This document shows positions 1 through 8,600 of a stretch of DNA of 64,000 bases, in pieces (within the stretch, counting starts at the first letter, position 1; every line of letters begins with the position of its first letter). The position numbers and the translations under genes were made by a program. The notes under the pieces were generated by a model that was given only the letters and a program-made list of their open reading frames with translations, was not told the DNA's origin and did not search any database. This stretch comes from Chitinophagaceae bacterium (GTDB lineage: Bacteria > Bacteroidota > Bacteroidia > Chitinophagales > Chitinophagaceae). Location: assembly GCA_020437365.1 (NCBI GenBank), contig JAGQWM010000002.1, positions 1 through 64,000 on the forward strand, given 5' to 3'.

Positions 1-2
1 GT

Positions 3-677
3 TCGCCATTGCCATTACTGGTGCATGGTGGCCCGGGCCGTGCCGGCGGCGGTGAGGAGATGGGCGGTTTGAGAGGTGTAAAACATTATTTGCAGCGAAC
101 AGCATTGCAAGGGTCGCCTTCAACCATTACAGCCATTACAAATGTTTATCAACCCTATGCCAAAGGCAAAGACCCGGGCAAGCATCCTTTCAAAAAATAT
201 TTTGAAGAACTGTCCATCGGAGATCAGCTTATTACAGAGAAAAGAACTGTAACGGCCGATGATATAGATCGTTTTGCCGACATTAGCGGCGACCATTTTT
301 ATGCGCATATCCGTACAACTGATTTCAATGGAACCATGTTTGAAAAACAAGTGGCACATGGTTATTTTATAATGAGTATGGCTGCAGGTTTGTTTGTCGA
401 TAGTTATGAACTGAATCCGGTTTTATTGAATTACGGAATCGATGAATTAAGATTTACAAAACCTGTTTATCCCGGAACGGAAATTTATATCCGGTTTACC
501 TGCAAAGAAAAATTATTGAATGATAAACGAGTGGTTGACAATCCCGAAGATTTTAAAAGGGGCGACGATATTGAAAAAGGCATTGTAAAATGGTATGTGG
601 AAATGTTGGATACCACCGACGATCCGATAGTGGGTGTGGCTACTATTTTAACCATGGTAAAAATGAAAAAACAATAA
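3..677 (+). CDS. paaZ: PaaZ, oxepin-CoA hydrolase / 3-oxo-5,6-dehydrosuberyl-CoA semialdehyde dehydrogenase, C-terminal part (5' end outside window)
   Basis: Only the last ~225 codons are present; the frame is open to the window edge. The first residues ([15 protein letters not shown], then [13 protein letters not shown]) match the end of the aldehyde dehydrogenase half of PaaZ. The rest is a MaoC-type hot-dog hydratase with the motif [16 protein letters not shown], whose Asp and His are the hydratase catalytic pair. In the family the enzyme opens the oxepin-CoA ring and oxidises the resulting aldehyde in aerobic phenylacetate breakdown. An enoyl-CoA hydratase gene follows 10 nt later, as in other paa clusters. 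The remaining paa genes would lie to the left of the window. Confidence 0.9.
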   Translation, partial: SPLPLLVHGGPGRAGGGEEMGGLRGVKHYLQRTALQGSPSTITAITNVYQPYAKGKDPGKHPFKKYFEELSIGDQLITEKRTVTADDIDRFADISGDHFYAHIRTTDFNGTMFEKQVAHGYFIMSMAAGLFVDSYELNPVLLNYGIDELRFTKPVYPGTEIYIRFTCKEKLLNDKRVVDNPEDFKRGDDIEKGIVKWYVEMLDTTDDPIVGVATILTMVKMKKQ

Positions 678-687
678 ATGAATTTGT

Positions 688-1446
688 ATGAAAGAAGCGT
701 ATGTAAAAACGGATATTGAAAAAGAAATCGGCATCATTGAATTTTTTCATCCGCAAAGCAATTCACTGCCGGGTAATATTTTAGCGCAGCTAACGACTGC
801 TATACAAGAAGCCGGCAAGAATGAAAAAATCAAAGTCGTCGTGTTGCAATCGGCTGGGCGCAAAGCTTTTTGTGCCGGTGCTTCTTTTGATGAGCTGGTA
901 GCCATCGAAAATAAAGAAGACGGATTGGCTTTTTTCAGTGGCTTTGCCAATGTTATCAATGCAATGCGGCAATGCCCGAAATTTATCATTGGCCGTATTC
1001 ACGGAAAATGTGTGGGTGGTGGTGTTGGCCTGGCTTCGGCGGTCGATTATGCTATTGCCAAAGAAGGTGCCGGCATAAAACTCAGTGAATTATCAGTCGG
1101 TATTGGCCCTTTCGTTGTGGGGCCTGCTGTAGAAAGAAAAATGGGAAAAGCTGCTTTTGCACAACTCTCTATTGATGCTACAACCTGGCGAAGTGCCAAT
1201 TGGGCAAGAGGCAAAGGATTGTATGCAGAAGTTTATCCCGATACCGATGGTATGGATGAATCTATTAAAAGATTGGCAGAATCATTAGTAGAATCGAATC
1301 CTCAAGCAATGGCAGAATTGAAAAAAACATGCTGGCAAGGCACCGATCATTGGGATACACTGCTTGCAGAAAGAGCAGCCATTAGTGGCGAATTAGTGCT
1401 GAGTGATTTTACCAAAAAAGCCATTCAACAATTCAAAAAGAAATAA
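688..1446 (+). CDS. enoyl-CoA hydratase/isomerase family protein, probably phenylacetate pathway
   Basis: A 252-residue crotonase-fold protein starting 10 nt after paaZ, so probably co-transcribed. The oxyanion-hole region is visible as GKCVGGGVGLASAVDYA, and SELSVGIGP carries the second acidic residue of the family. The first catalytic Glu of classical hydratases (in GGGxEL) is replaced by Gly (GGGVGL), while the second Glu is kept. This fits an isomerase or a specialised member better than a plain hydratase. Context suggests a PaaF/PaaG-like role in phenylacetate beta-oxidation. The exact substrate cannot be told from sequence. Confidence 0.8.
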   Translation: MKEAYVKTDIEKEIGIIEFFHPQSNSLPGNILAQLTTAIQEAGKNEKIKVVVLQSAGRKAFCAGASFDELVAIENKEDGLAFFSGFANVINAMRQCPKFIIGRIHGKCVGGGVGLASAVDYAIAKEGAGIKLSELSVGIGPFVVGPAVERKMGKAAFAQLSIDATTWRSANWARGKGLYAEVYPDTDGMDESIKRLAESLVESNPQAMAELKKTCWQGTDHWDTLLAERAAISGELVLSDFTKKAIQQFKKK

Positions 1447-1458
1447 TTCACTACAGGA

Positions 1459-2214
1459 TTAAATATTCAAACCGCCACAAACACTTAATGTTTGTCCAGT
1501 AATATACGAACTTAAATCGCTGGCCAGAAACAAACAGGCATTGGCAATATCTTCCGGCGATGCAAATTTTCCGAGTGGAATGCCGGCTTTATATTTATCA
1601 GCTGCTTCGCCTTCTTTTAAATAACTCGTCATATCTGTTTCTACAAAACCCGGAGCTATGGCGTTGCACCTGATATTCCGGCTGCCCAATTCTTTGGCTA
1701 CACTTTTTGTAAAACCAATGATACCGGCTTTGCTGGCGGCATAACTACTTTGGCCTGCATTACCGATTTCTCCAATGATAGAACTCATATTGATAATAGA
1801 ACCGGCTTTGGCTTTCATCATCGGGCGGATGATTTGTTTGGTCATATAAAAAACACTATTCAGGTTTACTTGCATCACATCGTTCCACTGCTCGGGTGTC
1901 ATGCGGAGCAATAAATTATCTTTTGAAATACCGGCATTATTGACACAGATATCAACTGTGCCAAATTCTTTTAATACATCGGCTACAAAACTTTCGCACT
2001 GTGCAAAATCTCCTGCATTGCTCTGATAAGCTTTGGCTTTTACGCCGGCATCATTCAATTTTTTTTCTAATGCAGTAGCTTTTTCGGCGCTGCTGTCACT
2101 GACGTACGTGAAGGCAATTTGGGCACCTTGTTCTGCAAATTTGATGGCAATTCCTTCACCAATGCCACGGGCGGCGCCGGTTATAATAGCAACTTTTCCT
2201 TCGAGTAATTTCAT
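1459..2214 (-). CDS. fabG: 3-oxoacyl-ACP reductase FabG-type short-chain dehydrogenase
   Basis: 251 residues. The nucleotide-binding motif TGAARGIGEG is near the N-terminus, NNAGISKD in the middle, and the catalytic Ser (SSIIGEIGNAGQ), Tyr and Lys (SYAASKAG) follow at normal spacing. The end carries ASDLSSYITGQTLSVCGG, typical of FabG. The family reduces 3-oxoacyl-ACP with NADPH in fatty-acid synthesis. It lies 11 nt behind the GH3 gene and is the last gene of the minus-strand group lptB-add-GH3-fabG. No other fab gene is nearby, so it may be a specialised paralogue rather than the housekeeping enzyme. Confidence 0.85.
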   Translation of the reverse strand: MKLLEGKVAIITGAARGIGEGIAIKFAEQGAQIAFTYVSDSSAEKATALEKKLNDAGVKAKAYQSNAGDFAQCESFVADVLKEFGTVDICVNNAGISKDNLLLRMTPEQWNDVMQVNLNSVFYMTKQIIRPMMKAKAGSIINMSSIIGEIGNAGQSSYAASKAGIIGFTKSVAKELGSRNIRCNAIAPGFVETDMTSYLKEGEAADKYKAGIPLGKFASPEDIANACLFLASDLSSYITGQTLSVCGGLNI

Positions 2215-2225
2215 AATATTTGGTT

Positions 2226-3740
2226 TTACATGTTTTTATTCATTGATAAAATTTCTTCAAAAATTGTTCTTTCATTGGAAAGGCGTGGCACTTTATGTTG
2301 GCCACCCAATTTTCCTTTGGCTTTCAACCAGGCATTGAACAATCCTTTTTTTGCAGCATGAACGACCGGCATTCGCAAGGCAATATTTTTATAACGTTTG
2401 GCTTCATAATCGCTGTTGATGTCTTTCAAAGCAAGGTCGAGTTCGGTCGTAAATTGTTCCAAATTACCCGGAGCTTTTTCAAATTCAATCAACCATTCAT
2501 GGGCACCATTTGTAGCATCGGAAAAATAAGCCGGTGCAGCCGTATAATCATTTACAATAGCTCCGGTTTTTTCGGTAGCCAGGGCAATGGCTTTATCTGT
2601 ATTGTCCACAATGACTTCTTCGCCAAAAGCATTGATATAATGCTTTAACCGTCCCGAAACTTTAATTCTGAAAGGCTGTAACGAAGTAAATTGAATGGTA
2701 TCGCCTAACAAATATCGCCACAATCCTCCGTTGGTACTGATGATGGGTGCATAATTTTTTCCCAGTTCTACTTGTTGTAAACTGATGGTCTGCGGTTCTT
2801 TTTTTCCATATTCATGCACGGGCATAAATTCATAAAAAATACCATGGTCGGTAAATAATAACATACCATCATCGCCGGGCGTTTCCTGTGCTGCAAAAAA
2901 TCCTTCACTGGCATTATAAGTTTCCAGGTAATTGATTTTTCTACCGATAATTTTTTCAAATTGATTTTTATAAGGTGTAAATGAAACACCGCCATGCATA
3001 TATAATTCAAGCGATGGCCATACTTCACCAATCGTTTGCTTTCCCGTTTTTTCTAAAATTCTTTTGAAAAGCACCAGTGTCCAGGTGGGCACACCGGAAA
3101 CAGAAGTGACGTTTTCGGTTATAGTGGTATCGGCAATTTTTTCTATTTTACTTTCCCATTCGTCCATGAGTGCAATACTCAGGCCAGGTGTTCTCAACCA
3201 TTCGGCCCAGAAAGGAGAGTTTTGAAATAAGACTGCACTCAGGTCGCCATACTTGGCTTCTTTATTGAGTGGATTAATGGTATGGCTACCGCCAATGAGT
3301 AGCCCTTTTCCGGTGAGCAATTCTGCTTCGGGTTTAAATTTATAATACATGGACAACACATCTTTGGAAGCTTTAAAATGTCCGTCCTCGAGGCTTTCGT
3401 CGCTGATGGGAATAAATTTACTTTTATCGCTAGTAGTACCGCTGCTTTTGGCAAACCAATAAATAGGTGTATTCCATAAAATGTTTTGTTCGCCTTGCAT
3501 GATTCTTTCTATATAAGGTTTCAGGTCGTTGTAATCTTGTATGGGTACTGCATTTTTAAAATCACGGACGTTGAATAGTTCTGTAAAATGATATTTTCTA
3601 CCAAATTCCGTGTATTGTGCAGCAGTTACCAAATCCTGCAAGACCTCTCTTTGTGCATCGACGGGATGTTGTTTCCAGGCTTCGATGCGCCACAACCGCA
3701 TCCGGGCCAATGATGATATGGCAGGGGAAAGTATTTTCAT
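2226..3740 (-). CDS. GH3 auxin-responsive-promoter family protein (acyl-acid amido synthetase fold)
   Basis: 504 residues, the usual length of bacterial GH3 proteins. The adenylate-forming signature SSGTTSDKSKF is at about residues 99-109, the YNASEGFFA motif at about 275-283, and LLGDTIQF follows further on. Plant GH3 enzymes adenylate auxins or jasmonate and join them to amino acids; the bacterial members have no settled substrate. The gene lies between add and fabG on the minus strand with short gaps. Phenylacetate, itself an auxin, is degraded by genes just to the left, but a functional link is only a guess. Confidence 0.85.
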   Translation of the reverse strand: MKILSPAISSLARMRLWRIEAWKQHPVDAQREVLQDLVTAAQYTEFGRKYHFTELFNVRDFKNAVPIQDYNDLKPYIERIMQGEQNILWNTPIYWFAKSSGTTSDKSKFIPISDESLEDGHFKASKDVLSMYYKFKPEAELLTGKGLLIGGSHTINPLNKEAKYGDLSAVLFQNSPFWAEWLRTPGLSIALMDEWESKIEKIADTTITENVTSVSGVPTWTLVLFKRILEKTGKQTIGEVWPSLELYMHGGVSFTPYKNQFEKIIGRKINYLETYNASEGFFAAQETPGDDGMLLFTDHGIFYEFMPVHEYGKKEPQTISLQQVELGKNYAPIISTNGGLWRYLLGDTIQFTSLQPFRIKVSGRLKHYINAFGEEVIVDNTDKAIALATEKTGAIVNDYTAAPAYFSDATNGAHEWLIEFEKAPGNLEQFTTELDLALKDINSDYEAKRYKNIALRMPVVHAAKKGLFNAWLKAKGKLGGQHKVPRLSNERTIFEEILSMNKNM

Positions 3741-3803
3741 TGATAGTGGAAAAATAGAAAATTTGAGGCAATGAAACCATAAAAACTTCCAGTATTTACA
3801 ACC

Positions 3804-4790
3804 TTATTCGTAGGCCAATAAAATTTTTGCTTTTAAAGCTTCTTTTAATTCGTTCGGAATAAAAGCATGGGCAATGGCTTCGAGATTACAACGGAGAAAA
3901 TGATTTTTATTCCACTGGAAAATAGTTTCCATCACTTGGTATTCATGCGTCAGTGTAACGGGTGTTACCGTCCTGGAATCAGTATTGATGCTCATCGACA
4001 CACCGGCATGATAAATTTTATCGGCTGCATGATGGTCAATGGTCGCAAAAACATTGGTTTGAATATTGCTGGTAGGACAAACTTCTAAATGAATATTTTC
4101 TTTTCTCAAATAATCCAGTAAGGAATTGTCTTCTGCACTTCTTGTGCCATGCCCGATTCTGGAAGGATGAAAATGGCCAAGTGTTTCTCTAACACTTTCG
4201 GGACCGCAGGCTTCACCGGCATGTGCCGTGCAATGAATATTTTTTTCGTGGGCATAGCGATAGGCTTTTACATGATTGGTAACCGGAAACCCGGCTTCAT
4301 CACCTGCAATATCAAATCCAACGACGTTTTTATCCCGAAATGCTTCGACCAGCTTCACCGTTTGCATACTTTGTTCTTCAGAGTAATGTCGGAGTGTACA
4401 TAAAATAAGACGGGCTTCTACACCGGTAGTTTGCATGCCTTTCGTCAATGCATCATTCACCGTTTGTACCACTTCTTCGGCAGACAATCCTTTTTCGAGG
4501 TGGAGCAATGGAGCAAAACGGATTTCTGCATACAAAACATTATCTGCTTTTAATTGTTCCAGCAAATCGATGGTGACGAGTGTTAATTGTTCTTTTGTTT
4601 GCATCAATTCGGCACCTCTTACGGCACGGTTCAGGTAATCGACCAGGTCGGTGCATTTGGGCGGAGCGGTAAATGATTCGTGGTATTCTTTTTCCGTAAT
4701 GGCAGGATTGATTTGTTGAACCACTTTGTAACTGAGGCTGCAATCAAGATGAAGATGTAATTCTATTTTTGGAAATGAGATAAAATTCAT
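3804..4790 (-). CDS. add: adenosine deaminase family protein (COG1816)
   Basis: 328 residues of the metal-dependent hydrolase superfamily. Visible metal and catalytic motifs in order are ELHLHLDCSLS (two His), GFDIAGDEAGFP, HAGEACGPESV, RIGHGTR and SINTDSRTV. The usual HLDGS motif reads HLDCS, a small deviation. The family hydrolyses adenosine or related 6-aminopurine nucleosides. Members of COG1816 also deaminate 6-aminodeoxyfutalosine in menaquinone synthesis, and mqnB and mqnD are present in this window, so that role is a real alternative. The gene sits 24 nt after lptB and 63 nt before the GH3 gene. Confidence 0.85.
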   Translation of the reverse strand: MNFISFPKIELHLHLDCSLSYKVVQQINPAITEKEYHESFTAPPKCTDLVDYLNRAVRGAELMQTKEQLTLVTIDLLEQLKADNVLYAEIRFAPLLHLEKGLSAEEVVQTVNDALTKGMQTTGVEARLILCTLRHYSEEQSMQTVKLVEAFRDKNVVGFDIAGDEAGFPVTNHVKAYRYAHEKNIHCTAHAGEACGPESVRETLGHFHPSRIGHGTRSAEDNSLLDYLRKENIHLEVCPTSNIQTNVFATIDHHAADKIYHAGVSMSINTDSRTVTPVTLTHEYQVMETIFQWNKNHFLRCNLEAIAHAFIPNELKEALKAKILLAYE

Positions 4791-4814
4791 GGTTATAGTC
4801 TGATAAGAAATCTA

Positions 4815-5585
4815 TTATTGGGCTTCATGCCTAGCTTCATCATGCAAATAGTCTTTGCGTTTCAATTCAAAATTACGGCCGAGGTATAATCTTTTTACTT
4901 CGTCATCTACGGCCAGTTCTTCTGCTGTACCGTGTTTATAAATTTTACCTTCTATCATCAGGTAAGCCCTGTCGCAAATGGATAAAGTTTCGGTTACATT
5001 ATGATCTGTGATGAGGATGCCGATATTTTTTAATTTCAACCGGGCTACAATGGATTGAATATCTTCGACTGCAATTGGGTCTATCCCGGCAAACGGTTCA
5101 TCGAGTAAAATAAATTTTGGATTGACAGACAAGGCCCTGGCGATTTCAGTTCTTCTTCTTTCGCCACCGCTCAATACATCGCCATGACTTTTACGCACAT
5201 GCTCCAGCCGGAATTCTTTTAAAAGCGATTCGAGTTTATCTCTTTGTTCTTGTTTGGAAAGGTTGGTCATTTCCAGGATGGCGGCGATATTATCTTCCAC
5301 ACTCAATTTGCGAAATACCGATGCTTCCTGTGGCAGGTAGCCAATGCCTAATTGAGCTCTTTTGTACATAGGCAGTTTCGTTACATTTTCGCCATTATAA
5401 AACACGGTGCCTTCGTCAGGTTTTACCAAACCAACTACTTGGTAAAAAGAGGTGGTTTTACCGGCGCCGTTAGGCCCCAGCAAACCAACGATTTCTCCTT
5501 GTTCTACCGTAAAAGATACGTCATTGACCACCTTGCGGTTGCCATATTTTTTGACCAGGTTTTTGGTTTCTATTGTTACTGACAT
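4815..5585 (-). CDS. lptB: LPS export ABC transporter ATP-binding protein LptB
   Basis: 256 residues. Walker A is [12 protein letters not shown], the ABC signature [15 protein letters not shown], Walker [14 protein letters not shown], and the switch His lies in ITDHNV. The sequence around [13 protein letters not shown] and the C-terminal LYLGRNF is LptB-like rather than that of an amino-acid transporter. LptB powers extraction of lipopolysaccharide from the inner membrane with LptFG, which are not in the window. It is the first gene of the minus-strand group. A TATTTTTG box ends 5 nt before the ATG, so the mRNA may have almost no leader. Confidence 0.92.
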   Translation of the reverse strand: MSVTIETKNLVKKYGNRKVVNDVSFTVEQGEIVGLLGPNGAGKTTSFYQVVGLVKPDEGTVFYNGENVTKLPMYKRAQLGIGYLPQEASVFRKLSVEDNIAAILEMTNLSKQEQRDKLESLLKEFRLEHVRKSHGDVLSGGERRRTEIARALSVNPKFILLDEPFAGIDPIAVEDIQSIVARLKLKNIGILITDHNVTETLSICDRAYLMIEGKIYKHGTAEELAVDDEVKRLYLGRNFELKRKDYLHDEARHEAQ

Positions 5586-5590
5586 CCATA

Positions 5591-5598
5591 CAAAAATA
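5591..5598 (-). promoter_or_regulatory. -7 box TATTTTTG for lptB
   Basis: It matches the Bacteroidetes -7 consensus TAnnTTTG exactly and ends 5 nt before the lptB start codon, so transcription would begin at or next to the ATG. No good -33 TTG is seen at the usual distance. Confidence 0.5.
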
Positions 5599-5658
5599 AG
5601 GTTTGCCCAATGATTATTTTTCTATTCAATTTATTTAACCATGTTTTGACTAATGCGT

Positions 5659-5666
5659 TAGATTTG
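5659..5666 (+). promoter_or_regulatory. -7 box TAGATTTG for metF
   Basis: Exact match to TAnnTTTG, ending 6 nt before the ATG at 5673. This supports that ATG over in-frame upstream starts and points to a nearly leaderless mRNA. The only TTG nearby is 10 nt upstream of the box, closer than usual. Confidence 0.55.
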
Positions 5667-5672
5667 CAGCCA

Positions 5673-6623
5673 ATGAAAGTAATCGACCACATTAAAGAAG
5701 CAAACGGTACATTAATCTCTTTTGAAGTGTTGCCGCCAATCAAAGGCAAGGGCATTGAAGCATTGTATAATCACCTGGATCCATTGATGGAGTTGCATCC
5801 TTCTTTTATCAATGTAACCTACCATCGGAGTGAGCATATTTTTAAAAAAAGAGCGGACGGTTCTTTTGAAAAAGTGATTATCAGAAAACGGCCGGGAACG
5901 GAAAGCATTTGCGCCGCTATCATGAACCGGTACAAAGTGGATACCGTACCGCATTTAATCTGTGGTGGGTTTGATATCAACGAAACCGAAGATGCCTTAA
6001 TCAATCTTCGGTATTTGGGAATTGACAATGTATTGATTCTTCGTGGTGATGCTGCCAAAAATGAATCTGCTTTTGAACCCGAGCCGGGCGGACACCGATA
6101 TGCTTCGGACTTATTAAAACAAGTCGTGAATTTAAATGCCGGTGTTTATTTACAGGATGAATTGAAAAATTCGCACAAAACAGATTTCTGTATCGGTGTT
6201 GCCGGTTATCCCGAAAAACATTTTGAAGCTCCCAATATGGAATCAGATTTAAATTATCTGAAAGAAAAAATTGCTTTGGGTGCCGATTATATTGTTACAC
6301 AAATGTTTTTTGATAATGCCAAATATTATGCATTTGTAGAAAAATGCCGAGCCATTGGTATCAATGTGCCAATTATTCCCGGCTTGAAACCGGTCTATAC
6401 GAGAAAACAACTGAACAATATTCCCAAAACTTTTCATGTCGATTTGCCCAATGAATTAGCCAAAGAAATGATGAAGTGTAAAAGCGATGAGGAAATTGAA
6501 AAACTGGGTTCGGAATGGCTATTGATGCAATCAAAAGATTTGAAGAAAAACGGCGTGCCGGTATTGCATTATTACACCCTCAGCCGTCCCGATATTGTGG
6601 GCAATATTGTAAAGCAACTTTAA
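5673..6623 (+). CDS. metF: methylenetetrahydrofolate reductase [NAD(P)H]
   Basis: 316 residues from the chosen ATG. A longer in-frame reading exists upstream, but it would place the promoter box inside the gene and adds a non-conserved hydrophobic tail. The TIM-barrel MTHFR pattern is clear: SFEVLPP at the start (the catalytic Glu of the family), VTYHRSEH, HLICGGF, NVLILRGDA, GVAGYPEKH, DYIVTQMFFD and PIIPGLKPV. The enzyme reduces 5,10-methylene-THF to 5-methyl-THF with FAD. This supplies the methyl donor for the split MetH encoded about 20 kb away. Confidence 0.93.
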   Translation: MKVIDHIKEANGTLISFEVLPPIKGKGIEALYNHLDPLMELHPSFINVTYHRSEHIFKKRADGSFEKVIIRKRPGTESICAAIMNRYKVDTVPHLICGGFDINETEDALINLRYLGIDNVLILRGDAAKNESAFEPEPGGHRYASDLLKQVVNLNAGVYLQDELKNSHKTDFCIGVAGYPEKHFEAPNMESDLNYLKEKIALGADYIVTQMFFDNAKYYAFVEKCRAIGINVPIIPGLKPVYTRKQLNNIPKTFHVDLPNELAKEMMKCKSDEEIEKLGSEWLLMQSKDLKKNGVPVLHYYTLSRPDIVGNIVKQL

Positions 6624-6630
6624 TCCTGTG

Positions 6631-8577
6631 TTAGTGTAATATTTTATCCAGTTCTTTTTGGTGAATGGTAACAGGATATTTTTTTCGGAGTTGGCGATCC
6701 AGGTTTTCTTCCAATGTTTGTTGATACATATTCACTAACATCCCTTTCGATTCTTCAAAACTTCTTGGCGTTGGCTTATCAAATACTTGCAGAATGTAAG
6801 CAAATGAAGCTGAATTGTCGCTGATGTGTACCACCGGTTTTGTCAACAGGCCTTTTGTAGGTGTTGTGTTTTTCAAACTTTGAATCTGCGACCATTCGAG
6901 CCTGGAAGAATCAACAATAATTTGATTGCTGTATTTATCTACAATGGCCCGCCAATCAATCGGGTCTTTTTGAATCAAAGCATGCGCCGTGTTTGCTGCC
7001 GACAGGCTGGTACAATAAAAAATAATGGCATCAACGCTTTTCCCCCACTGAAACTTGCTTTTATTTTTTTGATAAATCTCTTGCAATGCCGACAAGTTGG
7101 TTTGGGCTTTATTCCAGATTTCACGTTGCATCATTTCAAAAAATAAATTGCCATCTTTGAATTCTTTCATCTGGCTGCCGAATTTTTCATTGTATTTTTC
7201 TAAATGTGACTGGTAATAGTCGAGCATGGATTGCTTGAAGAAATTATTTTTGACCGTTACCAGGTTTTCTGGTCCGCTGCCGTCTTTTTTAAAACGATGT
7301 GTTTGGGCATATTTTATCCAATCGCCAATGGTCAGGGTAGAATCGCCAATAGTTAATAAAGGATCCGTAGATTGAATTTTCCGCCCGGCTGGTGGCATTG
7401 GTTTTTTATTCAAAATGCTATCGGTATAGCTCCAAAGCAGTGGATCGGGTATGGGATAGTTTTTCATCCCGATTTTATTTTTGACAATATCAAATATAAA
7501 ATCCTGCGAATGATCCCAACGGCTGTCGGCTTTTATTTTTTCCTGCAAGGCCAATTTGTTGGCTTCGTTCTCAGCATCGCTGACAACCGGCGTTACCGCA
7601 ATTCTTTTGACAATATGCCAACCGTAAGCCGTTTTAAATGGCCGGCTGATAGCACCGTCTTTTTTAAGGGTTGCTAATTTTTCTTCGAAGGAAGGTGCAT
7701 ACATTCCCACAGAAATTTCCGGCATGTTGCCATTATTATTGGCCGTTATATAATCATTGCTGAAGGTTGTAGCTAATTTCGAAAAATCATCGCCGGCTTG
7801 TAAGCGGTCGTACAATGAATCGGCAAGCTGTTTCATTTTTTGTTGGCCGGCAGCATCGATGCCTGGAGGAAAAGCCAGTAAAATTTGTTGTGCTTTTATT
7901 TTCCCCATGGCTTTTCGTTCTCCTAAATTTTTGAAAATATGATACCCGGCATGCGAAGCCACTACTGTTGAGTATTTTCCTACCGGTGTAGCATATACGG
8001 CATTTTCAAATGGATAAGGCAGGGAAAAAACAGTAATATATCCTATGTCGCCGCCATTTTTATTAGATGTTGTATCGTCTGACAATTCCTTGGCCACTTG
8101 CAGAAAGTCATCGCCTTTCTGTAAGCGTTGTAAAACAAGGTCTCTTTTTTTATCGGCTGCCGCTTTATTATTGAATCCGTTTTTATCCTGGAAAGCGATA
8201 AAAATATGTGCTACATGAATATCTTTCTGGCTGCGCTGAAAAGCTTCAGTGGTAAGCCGGTTCAATAAATCCTGGTCATGCATGTACTTCCCTGAAATTT
8301 GCGACCGCAGGTTAGCCATTTCTGTTTTGATTTGTGATAAAGTATCATAACCACGAACGGTGGCTTCATGTATTTTTAATCTTGAATTGATATACAGTTC
8401 CAAATAATCCTGTATGGCCTTTGTTTTGTTTTTTGTAACAGTTGGATTGTTTTTTTGAAAGGCTTTTAGAAATTCCTGTACTGATACTTTTTGATGATCG
8501 AAACTAAAAAGCGTTTGTGCCTTTGTGTTAGCCGATAATAAGGCCAACAGGCAAATAATAAAAGTAATTTTTTTCAT
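6631..8577 (-). CDS. periplasmic SurA/PrsA-like peptidylprolyl isomerase with two parvulin domains
   Basis: 648 residues with a clear signal peptide (MKKITFIICLLALLSANTKAQ). After a helical N-terminal region, two PpiC/parvulin repeats are visible: the first around HVAHIFIAF through GDIGYITVFSLPYPFE and GYHIFK, the second around IKAQQILLAFP through NGNMPEISVGMYAPSFEE and GWHIVKR. The long C-terminal part is a substrate-binding-like region without recognised motifs. The family folds outer-membrane proteins in the periplasm. It follows the thioredoxin-like gene by 23 nt, suggesting a common envelope-protein folding operon. Confidence 0.85.
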   Translation of the reverse strand: MKKITFIICLLALLSANTKAQTLFSFDHQKVSVQEFLKAFQKNNPTVTKNKTKAIQDYLELYINSRLKIHEATVRGYDTLSQIKTEMANLRSQISGKYMHDQDLLNRLTTEAFQRSQKDIHVAHIFIAFQDKNGFNNKAAADKKRDLVLQRLQKGDDFLQVAKELSDDTTSNKNGGDIGYITVFSLPYPFENAVYATPVGKYSTVVASHAGYHIFKNLGERKAMGKIKAQQILLAFPPGIDAAGQQKMKQLADSLYDRLQAGDDFSKLATTFSNDYITANNNGNMPEISVGMYAPSFEEKLATLKKDGAISRPFKTAYGWHIVKRIAVTPVVSDAENEANKLALQEKIKADSRWDHSQDFIFDIVKNKIGMKNYPIPDPLLWSYTDSILNKKPMPPAGRKIQSTDPLLTIGDSTLTIGDWIKYAQTHRFKKDGSGPENLVTVKNNFFKQSMLDYYQSHLEKYNEKFGSQMKEFKDGNLFFEMMQREIWNKAQTNLSALQEIYQKNKSKFQWGKSVDAIIFYCTSLSAANTAHALIQKDPIDWRAIVDKYSNQIIVDSSRLEWSQIQSLKNTTPTKGLLTKPVVHISDNSASFAYILQVFDKPTPRSFEESKGMLVNMYQQTLEENLDRQLRKKYPVTIHQKELDKILH

Positions 8578-8600
8578 GGTTATACAATTTCGGAATTGGA

